Source: a virus
IMG/VR virus record: IMGVR_UViG_3300011116_001156
Location: 1-51,268 of that record
Length of the DNA stretch: 51,268 bases
Strand: one strand, 5' to 3'
The notes beneath the pieces are model-generated. The model was not told where the DNA came from and searched no databases. It saw only the letters and a program-made list of their open reading frames with translations. Each line of letters starts with the position of its first letter. Positions within the stretch are counted from its first letter, which is position 1. The translations under genes were made by a program, and so were the position numbers. Below, piece by piece: positions 6,750-15,487 of the stretch.

Positions 6750-7984
6750 TGTCTAAGCTCTTCCGAGGAACTCTCGCGCTAGTTCTCTGCTCATTGCTGA
6801 GCCTTGGCTCCGCCGATGCGAGCACGTTCCAACAGTTCTTCCTCAATGGGAACCAGTCCAACCTGCTGGAATGGCGTGCAGCGAGTGCGACTTGGACAGT
6901 CCCGGCAGGGATTACTTCTGTCCGTGTTGGTGTCTGCGGACCTGGAGGCGGTGGTGCTGGGAGCAATACTAGCACTGACCGCGTTGTCGGTGGCGGAGGT
7001 GGCGGTTACGCTGAGGCACTGAAGGCTGTCATTCCTGGTGAGACGATCACTATCACGCTTGGCGCTGGCGGAGCGGGCGGTGCAAATGCTAGCGGCTCGG
7101 CTGGCAGTAATGCGACTGTTGTTGCTGGAACTTCTGCCTGGACGTTGACGGGGACTGCTGGGGCTGGTGGCACCAAGGGCGCTGGGACAATCACTGGTGC
7201 TGCTGGTGGCATTCCGACCGGTGGAGACATCAACTCAACTGGTGGTGCTTCTGGGACTGTAAGTGCTAACTCTGGAGCGTCCGGCGGCGGTGCGCCTGGG
7301 CATCCAGCAGGTACGGGCGCGGCATCGGGGTTGATCTCTGCTGCCGGTCCCGCCGCAACGGGTGGTGCGGGGCTTCGCGGAGCATCTGGCGCGATTACAG
7401 CCGTGACGACCTCTGCCGCGACCGGTGGAGGCGGTGCCGGGTTTGCGAGTGGTGCAGTTAGTTCGGGGACAAGCACTTACAGTTCGGGCGGCGGAACGAT
7501 TACCGCGAGTCCCGCAAACGGTAACAATACGATTGGTGGCGGTGGCTTCACCGGAATGCAAGTTAGCGGTTCCACACTCGCTGCTTCTTCGACTGGGAAT
7601 GCTGCGTTTTACGTTGGGGCGCAGCCACTAATTTACGCCGCGCTTACATCTCTTGGGTCCGGCGCAAATGGCGGTGTGAATCCAGGAGAACCGGGCGGCG
7701 GGGGGTCTGGAAATACGGCGAGCACTTCGGCGGCAGGTGGCGGTGGGCTTGGCGCAGGTAGCGGCGGATCGGCCAATGCTGGCGGCAACGCAACGGGGGG
7801 TCCTGGCTCGGCTTATGGCAGCGTCAAGTTGCCTGGGCCTTTCGGCGGCGGCGGCGGGGCGGCTTCGTCAAGCGGCACAGCAGTTGGCGGCCCAGGTGGA
7901 CTCTGTGCAGGCGGTGGCGGCGCTGTGGGGACTACAGGGACCGGCGGCGACGGAGGACCTAGCTATTCGTGGGTTAAGTATTAG
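6749..7984 (+). CDS. Glycine-rich adhesin-like protein with signal peptide
   Basis: A 411-residue protein with an N-terminal Sec-like signal (MSKLFRGTLALVLCSLLSLG, then SADAS). WTVPAGITSVRVGVCGPGGG follows, the typical entry to a Gly-rich domain. From there to the C-terminus the chain is dominated by GGGG and GGAGG runs, as in phage adhesins that fold into polyglycine-helix sandwiches at the fibre tip. I infer the receptor-binding tip of the fibre encoded upstream. Its start overlaps the previous stop by one base. After its stop comes a copy of the dispersed 20-bp element, then the large terminase. Confidence 0.7.
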   Translation: MSKLFRGTLALVLCSLLSLGSADASTFQQFFLNGNQSNLLEWRAASATWTVPAGITSVRVGVCGPGGGGAGSNTSTDRVVGGGGGGYAEALKAVIPGETITITLGAGGAGGANASGSAGSNATVVAGTSAWTLTGTAGAGGTKGAGTITGAAGGIPTGGDINSTGGASGTVSANSGASGGGAPGHPAGTGAASGLISAAGPAATGGAGLRGASGAITAVTTSAATGGGGAGFASGAVSSGTSTYSSGGGTITASPANGNNTIGGGGFTGMQVSGSTLAASSTGNAAFYVGAQPLIYAALTSLGSGANGGVNPGEPGGGGSGNTASTSAAGGGGLGAGSGGSANAGGNATGGPGSAYGSVKLPGPFGGGGGAASSSGTAVGGPGGLCAGGGGAVGTTGTGGDGGPSYSWVKY

Positions 7985-8002
7985 GGAATAACCATCCACT
8001 CC

Positions 8003-8022
8003 TCCCACCTTTGCAAAGCAAA
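8003..8022 (-). repeat. Dispersed 20-bp element, copy 1
   Basis: Read on the minus strand it is TTTGCTTTGCAAAGGTGGGA. It matches copies at 27557, 41342 and 49179 at 16 invariant positions of 20. It lies in the gap before the large terminase start. Confidence 0.8.
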
Positions 8023-8028
8023 CTCTCC

Positions 8029-9465
8029 ATGTCTACCCAGCTTCAATTTCCCGAACATGCCCAGGTACTTTTCAAGCCCAAGCGCTTTAAGGTGCTGTGG
8101 GGCGGGAGAGGTGCGGGGAGAAGCTGGAATATTGCTCGCGCATTGCTGGTGATGGGGACACAGCGGTCAATCAGAGTTCTCTGCTGCCGCGAGTTGCAAA
8201 AGTCGATCAGTGAGTCAGTGCATAAGGTGCTCTCGGATCAGATCGAGTTCCTCGGGCTCAGCTCATGTTACAGAATTGAAGTTGCCAAGATTTATGGCAT
8301 CGGCCCGGCGCTGGGAACGGTCTTCTCCTTCGAGGGGATTAAGAATAACACCACTGCGATCAAGTCGTATGAGGGTATTGACTATTGCTGGGTTGAGGAA
8401 GCGAATAAGGTCAGCAAGGCGAGCTGGGCCATTCTGATCCCGACAGTCAGAAAGGAGACTCCCCTCGACTGGCGCGAACGGGGAATGGAGAAGCCAGACT
8501 TTCAATCTGAGATCTGGATCAGCTTTAACCCAGAGCTTGAGACTGACTACACCTACACTCGTTTTGTCAAGGACTCGCGGCTGAAGACTGTCCAGATGCA
8601 AGGCTCCAATGGTCTGCCCTGGACGTACAAGGAGTCCCCGGACAGCTTCGTCGTGAAGATGACCTACGCGGATAATCCCTGGTTCCCAGAAGTGCTCCGG
8701 ACAGAGATGCTGACGGAGAAAGAACGCGATTATGACAATTACCTAAACGTCTGGGAAGGGCATACCATTCTCCAGCTGGAGGGGGCGGTCTTTAAGAAGG
8801 AGCTGCGGAAGGCTCGGGAAGAGGATCGGATTTGTACTGTCCCCTGGGAGCGGGAGGTTCCGGTGGATACCTTCTGGGACTTGGGACGGAGAGACTCCAC
8901 TGGTATCTGGTTCGGCCAATTTGTCAGCTTTCAGTTCCGCGTGCTGGAGTACTTCGAGGACCAGGGCGAGGACATTACCCATTATATCAAAGCCTTGCAG
9001 AACAAGGAATATACTCTTGGCCACCACTTCCTCCCCCATGACGCGAAGCATAAGAAGCTGGTGTACAAACACTCAATCGAGCAGATTGTGAAAAACGCCT
9101 TCGGGAGTGACAATGTGACAGTTCTGCCCAGGGTCCCGGCGAAGTTCGACTCTATCAACGCTGCGCGTATGTTCTTCCCGAAGTGTTACTTTGATGAGGT
9201 TGGCTGCGCGGATGGGCTGGCGCATCTTAATCGGTACAGGTTTAAGGTTGTAGATAGTCAGTTCAGTAAGGAACCCCACCATGATGATGAGGGGCATTCG
9301 GACTGCGCTGACGCGTTTATGGAAATGGCCAGGGCCGCACAAATGCCCCGTGCTAAGCGAGGGCTCCTCGCCCGGATCGGACTCCCTGCGAGCGCTCGTC
9401 AGGGCAAAAATCGTATTACTGGTACTGCTGGCGTTCGCGCTGACGGTACTGGTTGGATGAGGTAG
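8029..9465 (+). CDS. terL: Terminase large subunit
   Basis: A 478-residue packaging motor ATPase and nuclease. The ATPase domain starts early: the Walker A-like GGRGAGRS lies at residues 25-32, with Arg where Lys is usual, and the Walker B-like YCWVEEANK at about 123-131. The C-terminal nuclease domain opens at TFWDLGRRDSTGIWFG, whose Asp is the expected metal ligand, and later acidic residues occur in DCADAFMEMA. The organisation resembles PBSX/XtmB-type terminases. I chose ATG 8029 over the TTG 18 bases earlier because the conserved fold begins there; neither has a good ribosome site. The portal gene follows 5 bases after the stop. Confidence 0.93.
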   Translation: MSTQLQFPEHAQVLFKPKRFKVLWGGRGAGRSWNIARALLVMGTQRSIRVLCCRELQKSISESVHKVLSDQIEFLGLSSCYRIEVAKIYGIGPALGTVFSFEGIKNNTTAIKSYEGIDYCWVEEANKVSKASWAILIPTVRKETPLDWRERGMEKPDFQSEIWISFNPELETDYTYTRFVKDSRLKTVQMQGSNGLPWTYKESPDSFVVKMTYADNPWFPEVLRTEMLTEKERDYDNYLNVWEGHTILQLEGAVFKKELRKAREEDRICTVPWEREVPVDTFWDLGRRDSTGIWFGQFVSFQFRVLEYFEDQGEDITHYIKALQNKEYTLGHHFLPHDAKHKKLVYKHSIEQIVKNAFGSDNVTVLPRVPAKFDSINAARMFFPKCYFDEVGCADGLAHLNRYRFKVVDSQFSKEPHHDDEGHSDCADAFMEMARAAQMPRAKRGLLARIGLPASARQGKNRITGTAGVRADGTGWMR

Positions 9466-9470
9466 ACCAG

Positions 9471-11573
9471 ATGGCAGCTGATCCCGAACTCGCCTCGTTG
9501 ACCCTGAGCAACGATCCAATTGTCGCGGAGGCGACGAAGAGATTCCGTCGGTGCTCGGAGTGGGAAGCGACGGCAAGGCAGAACTTTCTGTCGGATTATA
9601 AGTTCGCTCATGGGGACTCGGATAATGGGTTCCAGTGGCCCAATCGTATCCGCAACAATCGGGACCTGGACGCGCGCCCCTGCCTGACGATGAATGTCGT
9701 TCGTCAGCACAACCTGCAGATCATTAACGAGGCGAAGCAGAATAAGTCTAGCGTGGCTTTCAAAGCGACTGGTGGCGGGGCGAGCAAGGACTCGGCGGAT
9801 ATGCTCCAGGCGATGTTCCGGAGGGAAGAGTATCTCTCGAATGCACAAACCGCGTATGAGACAGCTTGTGAGTTTCAAGTGGCTGGCGGCTGGGGCTGGT
9901 GGAGAGTTGTGCTGGAGTACGAGGACAACAAGACCTTCAACCAGGGCTTTCGGATTAAACGAGTCTGGGACCCGCTGAGCGTCTACATGGATATGGACTG
10001 TCAGGAGAAAGATTGCTCTGACGCCAGGTATGGGTTTGTCTTCGATCTAGTCCCGGATGAACAACTGGAGGAAGCCTATCCTGGGATGAAGGAGCTGATG
10101 ACCCAGGCACCGCTGGGCAGCGCGACCACTGATGACTCCTGGAACATCAAGGATCATACCAGGGTCTGCGAGTACTTCCGCAAAGTCCCGAAGAAGGACA
10201 AGCTGGTGAGCTTCATCAACCCGAATGATGGGCGGAGAGTCCAGTTGAAGAAGTCTGGTATGCCACCAGAAGTCTACAAAGAGGTTCGACTGCTGCCGCT
10301 GACCAAAGAGCGTGATATTGTGAATTGGGAAATCCAGTGGTATCTGATCGTCGGCCAACAGATTGTGGATGAGACAATCTTTCCTGGGAAGTACATTCCG
10401 CTAATCCGAGTGCTGGGGGAGGAAACCATCATCGAGGGGATCATGGACCGGAAGGGCCATACTCGCGGGATGAAAGACGCGCAGAGAATGTATAACTACA
10501 ACGCCTCAGCGCAGATTGAATTTGGTGCTCTGCAGAGCAAGACTCCCTGGATCGTCGCGGCGAAGGCGATTGAAGAGTATGAGTCGATGTGGAATAGCGC
10601 GAATACGGTCAATCACTCGGTGCTGGTGTGGAACCATATCTCTGACGATGGTGGAGATGGGAAAGTTCCACCTCCTCAGCGCGTCGAGCCCCCGACGGCA
10701 TCCCCTGCCTATGCCTCTGGAATGGAAACTGCTTTCAACCAGATGATGATGACCTCTGGGCAATGGCAGAACCAGATGGGCATGGGCGGGAATGAGAGAA
10801 CTGGCGTGGCCATCGAAAGACGCCAGGACCAGGGATACACCGCTGTTTATCATTTTCAGAACAACTATGCGGAAGCGCTGAGGTTCACGGGAAAAATCTA
10901 CCTGGACGTGTTCCCGATAATCTACGACCGGCCACGACTGCTCAAGCTTCAGCTTGACAATGGCGAGGACTTCGACCTGCAGCTCGACCCGAACGCGAAG
11001 AGCGCCTACCAACAGCAACTGGACAAGGACAACCAGATTATCTCGCGGGTGCTAAATCCGACTGTTGGGGAGCATGATGTGCAGGCGGATGTGGGACCGG
11101 CGTACGGGACGAGGAAGGAGCAGACGGTGCAGGCGATGACACTGTTGCTGACGCAGAGCAAGGAACTGTCTCCGATCATTGCGGACCTGTTGCTCTCTGC
11201 TATGGACTTCCCGGAGGCGAGCGAGGCCGCACGGAGGCTGAAACGGATGGTTCCCCCGCAGGCCCTGGGCTTCGGTCCGAGCCAGAAGGAGCAGGAACTG
11301 CAACAGCAAGTCGCGGCGTTGCAAGACGCGCTTACGAAGTCGCTGCAAAAGCAAGGCGAGCAGAAGATCAAGATGCTCAGCAAGGAAGAGCTGCGGGATG
11401 TACAGGTCTTCGACGCAGAGACAAAGCGGATGGTCGCGCTGAAGGACTACCTGGGGCTGAATCCAGAAGGTGTCAAGGCGCTGCTCAAGGACCTGGAGAT
11501 GCAGAGTCTCCAGACAAGTATTGTTCAAATCGCAAACAGCGAAGTCGGGCAAGGCTCGACTGGAGGGAGCTGA
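9471..11573 (+). CDS. Portal protein, P22-like
   Basis: A 700-residue protein that forms the dodecameric ring at the capsid vertex through which DNA is packed and ejected. Features of the P22-type portal family are the N-terminal RFRRCSEWEATARQNFLSDY region, GDSDNGFQWP, RPCLTMNVVRQHNLQIIN, GGWGWWRV, and the long C-terminal helical barrel after NERTGVAIERRQDQGY. The length is close to that of P22 gp1. ATG 9471 is preceded by GAGG at a good distance; a TTG 18 bases earlier also exists. It lies between large terminase and scaffold, the normal order for this head type. Confidence 0.93.
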   Translation: MAADPELASLTLSNDPIVAEATKRFRRCSEWEATARQNFLSDYKFAHGDSDNGFQWPNRIRNNRDLDARPCLTMNVVRQHNLQIINEAKQNKSSVAFKATGGGASKDSADMLQAMFRREEYLSNAQTAYETACEFQVAGGWGWWRVVLEYEDNKTFNQGFRIKRVWDPLSVYMDMDCQEKDCSDARYGFVFDLVPDEQLEEAYPGMKELMTQAPLGSATTDDSWNIKDHTRVCEYFRKVPKKDKLVSFINPNDGRRVQLKKSGMPPEVYKEVRLLPLTKERDIVNWEIQWYLIVGQQIVDETIFPGKYIPLIRVLGEETIIEGIMDRKGHTRGMKDAQRMYNYNASAQIEFGALQSKTPWIVAAKAIEEYESMWNSANTVNHSVLVWNHISDDGGDGKVPPPQRVEPPTASPAYASGMETAFNQMMMTSGQWQNQMGMGGNERTGVAIERRQDQGYTAVYHFQNNYAEALRFTGKIYLDVFPIIYDRPRLLKLQLDNGEDFDLQLDPNAKSAYQQQLDKDNQIISRVLNPTVGEHDVQADVGPAYGTRKEQTVQAMTLLLTQSKELSPIIADLLLSAMDFPEASEAARRLKRMVPPQALGFGPSQKEQELQQQVAALQDALTKSLQKQGEQKIKMLSKEELRDVQVFDAETKRMVALKDYLGLNPEGVKALLKDLEMQSLQTSIVQIANSEVGQGSTGGS

Positions 11574-11574
11574 G

Positions 11575-11919
11575 ATGGCACAATCTAGCGCACACTGCCA
11601 TAAACAAATCGCGAAGGTGGCGAAGGAAGCGGCCAGGGCTAGCTATGCTGAACTCATGGCGAGCAGCAATTTGACCTACCAACTCTGGAAGAAAATTCAC
11701 CCCGGCCTGAATGCGAAGCGCCTGGAGCAAGCCTGGGTCAACAAAAAATGGGGACTGTACATCCCGGTGGCTCGTACCACCCTAGGCCTACTCCTCTCCC
11801 AGCCCATTGACGAGAAGCTCAAGGATGAGATAGTAGAGATACTGGCCCTGGATCAGACACTTGTCCGGGGACGAGCCAACCCAGCGACCATCGCTGGAAC
11901 CCTAGCAACCCCGAAATAG
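11575..11919 (+). CDS. Hypothetical protein between portal and scaffold
   Basis: A 114-residue basic protein that begins at ATG 11575, overlapping the portal stop region by spacing of one base. It is mainly helical, with KQIAKVAKEAARASYAELMA and NKKWGLYIPVARTTLGLLLS. No family recognised. Similar small genes in this place in podoviruses are often assembly helpers or host-interaction factors, but nothing in the sequence shows that. Confidence 0.7.
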   Translation: MAQSSAHCHKQIAKVAKEAARASYAELMASSNLTYQLWKKIHPGLNAKRLEQAWVNKKWGLYIPVARTTLGLLLSQPIDEKLKDEIVEILALDQTLVRGRANPATIAGTLATPK

Positions 11920-11927
11920 GAGGCGTC

Positions 11928-12740
11928 ATGCACCTCAGAGAGCGATTCCTCGGTCAGACTAAGTTCTACTCCCCGGACGAACCGGCAGGGACATCTGCGC
12001 CGACTCCAGAACCAGCAGTGGCAGCGACTCCTGCTCCGACGCCAGCACCTACCCCGGACCCGGCTGCTGCCGCTGCTCCCACTCCTGCCCCGACTCCTGC
12101 TGAGGACTGGCGTGACAAACGAATTGCTGAGCTGACGTTCAAGCTCAATGAGGAGAAGAAAAAGCACCCGCCGGTCGCGGCAGTTACTCCTCCCCCGACT
12201 CCCTCCCAGGCCCCTGGTGAGTCCGAGGCCTCGTTCAACCAGAGGGTTGCCGATACTGCCGCTGAAATGGTTCGGATTGATAGCTGGAATAAGCAATGTA
12301 ACGAAGTCGCGGCAGCTGGATCGAAGGAGTTTACAGACTTTGGAACCAGGCTGGCTGGTGTCCGAACTGTTGTGAATAATGCCGACATGGCAGAGGTGCA
12401 AGCGTACAACGATGTCCTGGCCGCGACGTTTGAAGCGGCGGAAGGGAACTCGCATAAGCTGCTTTACTCCCTGACCGAGAATCCGGGCGAGTTTCGGAAG
12501 CTGATGGAAATGAGCCCTACCAAGCGAGCGGTCGAGTTGACCCGGAAAGCGGATAAGCTGGGGCAGGCTCCGACTGAGCCGGACCCGAGCGGCGCGCCGA
12601 GGCCGATCACTGCAGTGTCGAGCCGAGGACTCCACTACGACGGGATCAAGCCTGACGATGCTGTCAATGGCGCGAAGTTGCCAATTGGTCAGTGGATGGC
12701 AGAGAGAGAGAAACAAGCTGCTGAGAGAGGGATTCAATAA
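11928..12740 (+). CDS. Scaffolding protein
   Basis: A 270-residue acidic, helix-rich protein. Residues about 20-60 form a Pro/Ala/Thr linker with repeated APTP units. Then follow charged helices (DKRIAELTFKLNEEKKKH and later segments) and a C-terminus rich in charged residues (AEREKQAAERG). Its place directly before the coat gene, its composition and its length are those of podovirus scaffolds, which template the procapsid and leave before or during packaging. AGGAGG lies 6 bases before the ATG. There is no sequence hallmark, so the call rests on context and composition. Confidence 0.75.
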   Translation: MHLRERFLGQTKFYSPDEPAGTSAPTPEPAVAATPAPTPAPTPDPAAAAAPTPAPTPAEDWRDKRIAELTFKLNEEKKKHPPVAAVTPPPTPSQAPGESEASFNQRVADTAAEMVRIDSWNKQCNEVAAAGSKEFTDFGTRLAGVRTVVNNADMAEVQAYNDVLAATFEAAEGNSHKLLYSLTENPGEFRKLMEMSPTKRAVELTRKADKLGQAPTEPDPSGAPRPITAVSSRGLHYDGIKPDDAVNGAKLPIGQWMAEREKQAAERGIQ

Positions 12741-12976
12741 TGCGAGTTCGCCATGCTAACGGGAAGGTTTCTGAAGGCTCGATGACTCACCACGACTCTA
12801 AGCGTGGAGTTGGTCGCGGCTTTGTGAGCAAAGAGACTCAGGCACACGAACGTAGCGAGGCTGACAAACGCAGTGAATATACTCGAGAAGCCGTCGGTCC
12901 TCATCGCGAACTTCCTGACGAAGACTACAGTGCTCCACTTGAACGGGATAAAGTTCCTCACGGATACGGTCGTTAA
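12740..12976 (+). CDS. Small hydrophilic protein before coat gene
   Basis: A 78-residue, very hydrophilic protein rich in Arg, His, Glu and Asp, with no hydrophobic core to speak of. It starts at a TAATG overlap with the scaffold stop, so it is translated with the scaffold. It could be a head-associated or decoration factor, but I recognise no family. Confidence 0.65.
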   Translation: MRVRHANGKVSEGSMTHHDSKRGVGRGFVSKETQAHERSEADKRSEYTREAVGPHRELPDEDYSAPLERDKVPHGYGR

Positions 12977-13189
12977 GCCCGCAAGGGCTGGGTCCCAGGC
13001 CCGCTTCCTGGTGTTCGTGACTTCAGGCACGGAGTTACCTGATGCTCGGGAGGCAGGCCCGTAAACCTGCCCCAGTCTTGGCCTGGACTGCTGCCCTGCC
13101 TGCCCTACCATTGAGCTTGGGCAACTCGAACCCAGACCGGCTGGAGGCCGGTCACTGCAATAACATAGGGCTCAGGAGGCCCACGAACA
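12977..13189. other. 213-bp leader of the coat gene with tRNA-like pieces
   Basis: No gene is visible. The stretch is G+C-rich with several hairpins, for example GGCAGG/CCTGCC at 13051-13070. On the minus strand it contains GGTTCGAGT followed directly by GCTCAATGGTAGGGC, which look like a T-arm and a D-arm in the wrong order. It does not fold into a normal cloverleaf. AGGAGG for the coat gene is at its right end. Confidence 0.5.
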
Positions 13190-14413
13190 ATGGCAAATTC
13201 GCTTCTTACAATCGACATGATTACTCGAGAGGCCGTGCGCCTCTGGAAGAACTCCAACGCGTTCATTCAGAACGTGGATATGCAGTATGATGAGAGCTTT
13301 GCTCAGGGCGGGGCCAAGATCGGTGACTCGCTTCGTATCCGGCTGCCGAGCGACTTTACCGTCGCGACTGGGCCGAGCTTGCAGGTGCAGGACACGACGG
13401 AACAGAGCACCACCCTCGTCCTCGCGACTCAGAAACACGTCGATGTGAGCTACTCGACCCAGCAGCGCACGATGCAGCTGGATGACTACTCTCGCCGTGT
13501 GCTCGCCCCGATGGTGAACAATCTGACGGGTGCGGTCGCTGTGGACATCATGTCTGGCTCCGAGGGCGGCATCTGTAACTTCGTCGCGAACCAGGATGTC
13601 AACAACGTCATCCTCAGCCCGATCGCCAGCACGTACCTGAATGCCGGTGCTTCGCTCGACATCAACTCGTCCCCGATTGCCAATCGTAAGATTGTTAACT
13701 CCCCGCGTACTGAGGCTCGCGTTGTGGCAGCCCTCAGTGGTTTGCTGAATCCTGCTCCGAGTATCTCCCGCCAGTATGTGACTGGCCGGATGTACGACGC
13801 GCTGGGTTTCATCTGGATGAAAGACCAGACGACGATCACGCACACCAATGGTACTGCGGCGCAGGGTGCGAACAGTGTAAACGGCGCGAGTCAAACCGGG
13901 CTGAGCATTACTGTCACTGCGACCTCAGGTACATTCAACATCGGTGATATTATCACCATTGCTGGCGTGACCTCGGTCAACCGCATCACCAAGCAGACGA
14001 CTGGTGAACTTCGCCAGTTCGCTGTCACGGCGAATGTGGCTGCGGGTAGCACGAGCATTCCGATCTACCCGGCGATTGTTCCGGCCTCCGGCGGTAATCA
14101 GGTCCAGTACCAGACTGTCGTGGCGAGTCCCGCGAACGGCGCGCTGATCAACCAGACGAACACCCTGGCTGCCAGTGCTGTTTATCGGAAAAACTTCGCT
14201 TACGCGCCGGAGGCAGTCACCCTCGCGACTGCCGATCTGGAAATGCCCAAGAGTGTGCATGAAGTCGCCCGTGAGCAGTTCGATGGCGTGTCCATGCGGA
14301 TGGTTACTGACTACTTCATCGGTACTGACCAGCTGATCACCCGCCTCGATGTCCTCTACGGCTATCTCTGGATTCGCCCGGAGTGGGCTGTGGTCGTTGC
14401 TGACATCGTTTAG
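13190..14413 (+). CDS. Major capsid protein, P22 coat-like
   Basis: A 407-residue protein of the P22 gp5-type coat family with an HK97-like fold. Diagnostic stretches are NSLLTIDMITREAVRLWKNS at the N-terminus, GDSLRIRLPSDF, the VLATQKHVDVSYST region, and the C-terminal AREQFDGVSMRMVTDYFIGT. An insertion-like Ala/Thr/Gly-rich segment at about 220-330 corresponds to the extra domain of this family. AGGAGG precedes the start, and a strong terminator follows the gene. Codon choice (many GCG, CTC, ACC) is consistent with high expression. Confidence 0.93.
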   Translation: MANSLLTIDMITREAVRLWKNSNAFIQNVDMQYDESFAQGGAKIGDSLRIRLPSDFTVATGPSLQVQDTTEQSTTLVLATQKHVDVSYSTQQRTMQLDDYSRRVLAPMVNNLTGAVAVDIMSGSEGGICNFVANQDVNNVILSPIASTYLNAGASLDINSSPIANRKIVNSPRTEARVVAALSGLLNPAPSISRQYVTGRMYDALGFIWMKDQTTITHTNGTAAQGANSVNGASQTGLSITVTATSGTFNIGDIITIAGVTSVNRITKQTTGELRQFAVTANVAAGSTSIPIYPAIVPASGGNQVQYQTVVASPANGALINQTNTLAASAVYRKNFAYAPEAVTLATADLEMPKSVHEVAREQFDGVSMRMVTDYFIGTDQLITRLDVLYGYLWIRPEWAVVVADIV

Positions 14414-14446
14414 CTAGTCCCCGCAACCCCACCTAGCTGAGCGGAC

Positions 14447-14485
14447 AGACCCGGAGAGCAGAAATATTCTCCGGGTCTTTCTGCC
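14447..14485 (+). terminator. Hairpin terminator after the coat gene
   Basis: An 11-bp perfect stem, AGACCCGGAGA (14447-14457) with TCTCCGGGTCT (14468-14478), and a 10-base loop. It is followed by TTCTG. The U tract is short, so termination may be partial and act to set coat protein levels against downstream genes. Confidence 0.75.
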
Positions 14486-14518
14486 TCTAGTAGAAACCCC
14501 ATGCAAGAGGAACCGGTC

Positions 14519-14812
14519 ATGACCACCTGGACAGAAATGAAGATCGCGATTACAGAGCTGATGAATACTAGGCCGCAACCAGCGACGCTGGCAATTCGCG
14601 CGGCGCAGGGAGTAGAGGATGGACTCGCATTTTTGGCGAGTCAGGGTTATAATTTTGAAATCGCCCCGAGGGGGACACTGGGGGAACTGCAAGAGCTGAA
14701 AGACCTGCAGATGTCACTGCCGCTGTCGATTGCTGATGCGAGCAAGCTGGTGACTGCCCCGAAGGCTCCGATGACGAGCAAGTTCGAGGCGATGACGAAG
14801 AGAGTGAGCTAG
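14519..14812 (+). CDS. Hypothetical protein after coat
   Basis: A 97-residue soluble, mainly helical protein. I chose ATG 14519 because GAGGA lies 7 bases upstream; an ATG 18 bases earlier is in frame. It has segments TEMKIAITELMNTR and LGELQELKDLQMSLPLS. No family recognised. It is the first gene after the coat terminator. Confidence 0.68.
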   Translation: MTTWTEMKIAITELMNTRPQPATLAIRAAQGVEDGLAFLASQGYNFEIAPRGTLGELQELKDLQMSLPLSIADASKLVTAPKAPMTSKFEAMTKRVS

Positions 14813-14839
14813 TTTTAACAATAGCAAAGGAATGACCTG

Positions 14840-15442
14840 ATGGCGATGAATCCGATGATGCCTGACTATGGCAAGCCCGATCCGATGGGAAGTGTCTCCT
14901 CTGGTCCGATGAACCAGTCTAATCCTTCTCCGGGTGGGATTGGGCCACTACAGACTGTCAATATGCGCGCAACGGGCGAGCCTCCATTTACTACACGCGA
15001 AACGGGCGGGCCTTCGGTAGGTGTAAAAGGGCCGGGAGAATGGGGATACGTCGCGCCGCCTATGCCTGATAATATAAGCAAGTCCAACTCTGGTCCGTTC
15101 CCTGTCGGACAGCAGATAGGTGGTGATACTGGCACTATGCCGATGGGGATTATTGGTAGGACTGCTGACGGCTTTGGTGGCGGGCAGCCGAGTGCACTAC
15201 AGCAGCTGCCAGGAGGATTCCTGGGTGGCACTCCGAGGACGCCGCTGGGCGGTCAAGCTGGCGTCGGTGGGATGGCACAGGTTGGAGCACAGATTCAAGA
15301 CGCGGCAGCAAGGCAACGCGCTGGCATGGTTTCCAGTCCATCGAATCCACCAATGACTGCTGTCCGAGGCGAGGGTGCGGCGACTGGATACTCTGCCCCT
15401 GACTACGCGACCGCGCCGGGTCAGAATTTTTACGGACGCTAG
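14840..15442 (+). CDS. Pro/Gly/Met-rich virion-type protein
   Basis: A 200-residue, low-complexity protein rich in Gly, Pro and Met (PMMPDYGKPDPMGSVSS and many PGG, GGQ and PPM units), with few charged residues. It is likely disordered. Such proteins occur among the structural genes of podoviruses and may be minor head or tail components. No enzymatic motif is seen. AAGGA is 10 bases before the ATG. Confidence 0.65.
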   Translation: MAMNPMMPDYGKPDPMGSVSSGPMNQSNPSPGGIGPLQTVNMRATGEPPFTTRETGGPSVGVKGPGEWGYVAPPMPDNISKSNSGPFPVGQQIGGDTGTMPMGIIGRTADGFGGGQPSALQQLPGGFLGGTPRTPLGGQAGVGGMAQVGAQIQDAAARQRAGMVSSPSNPPMTAVRGEGAATGYSAPDYATAPGQNFYGR

Positions 15443-15487
15443 CCCTCAACCAGGGGGTCCATGCCCCCGTAACCTGGAGCACTACCA

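Noticed and set aside
7006-7476. 156-residue minus-strand Pro/Ala-rich frame
   Set aside because: Antisense of the Gly-rich adhesin; composition is explained by that.
13040-13165. A functional tRNA gene
   Set aside because: The arms are in the wrong order, the variable region is missing, and the T-stem does not pair; listed only as tRNA-like.
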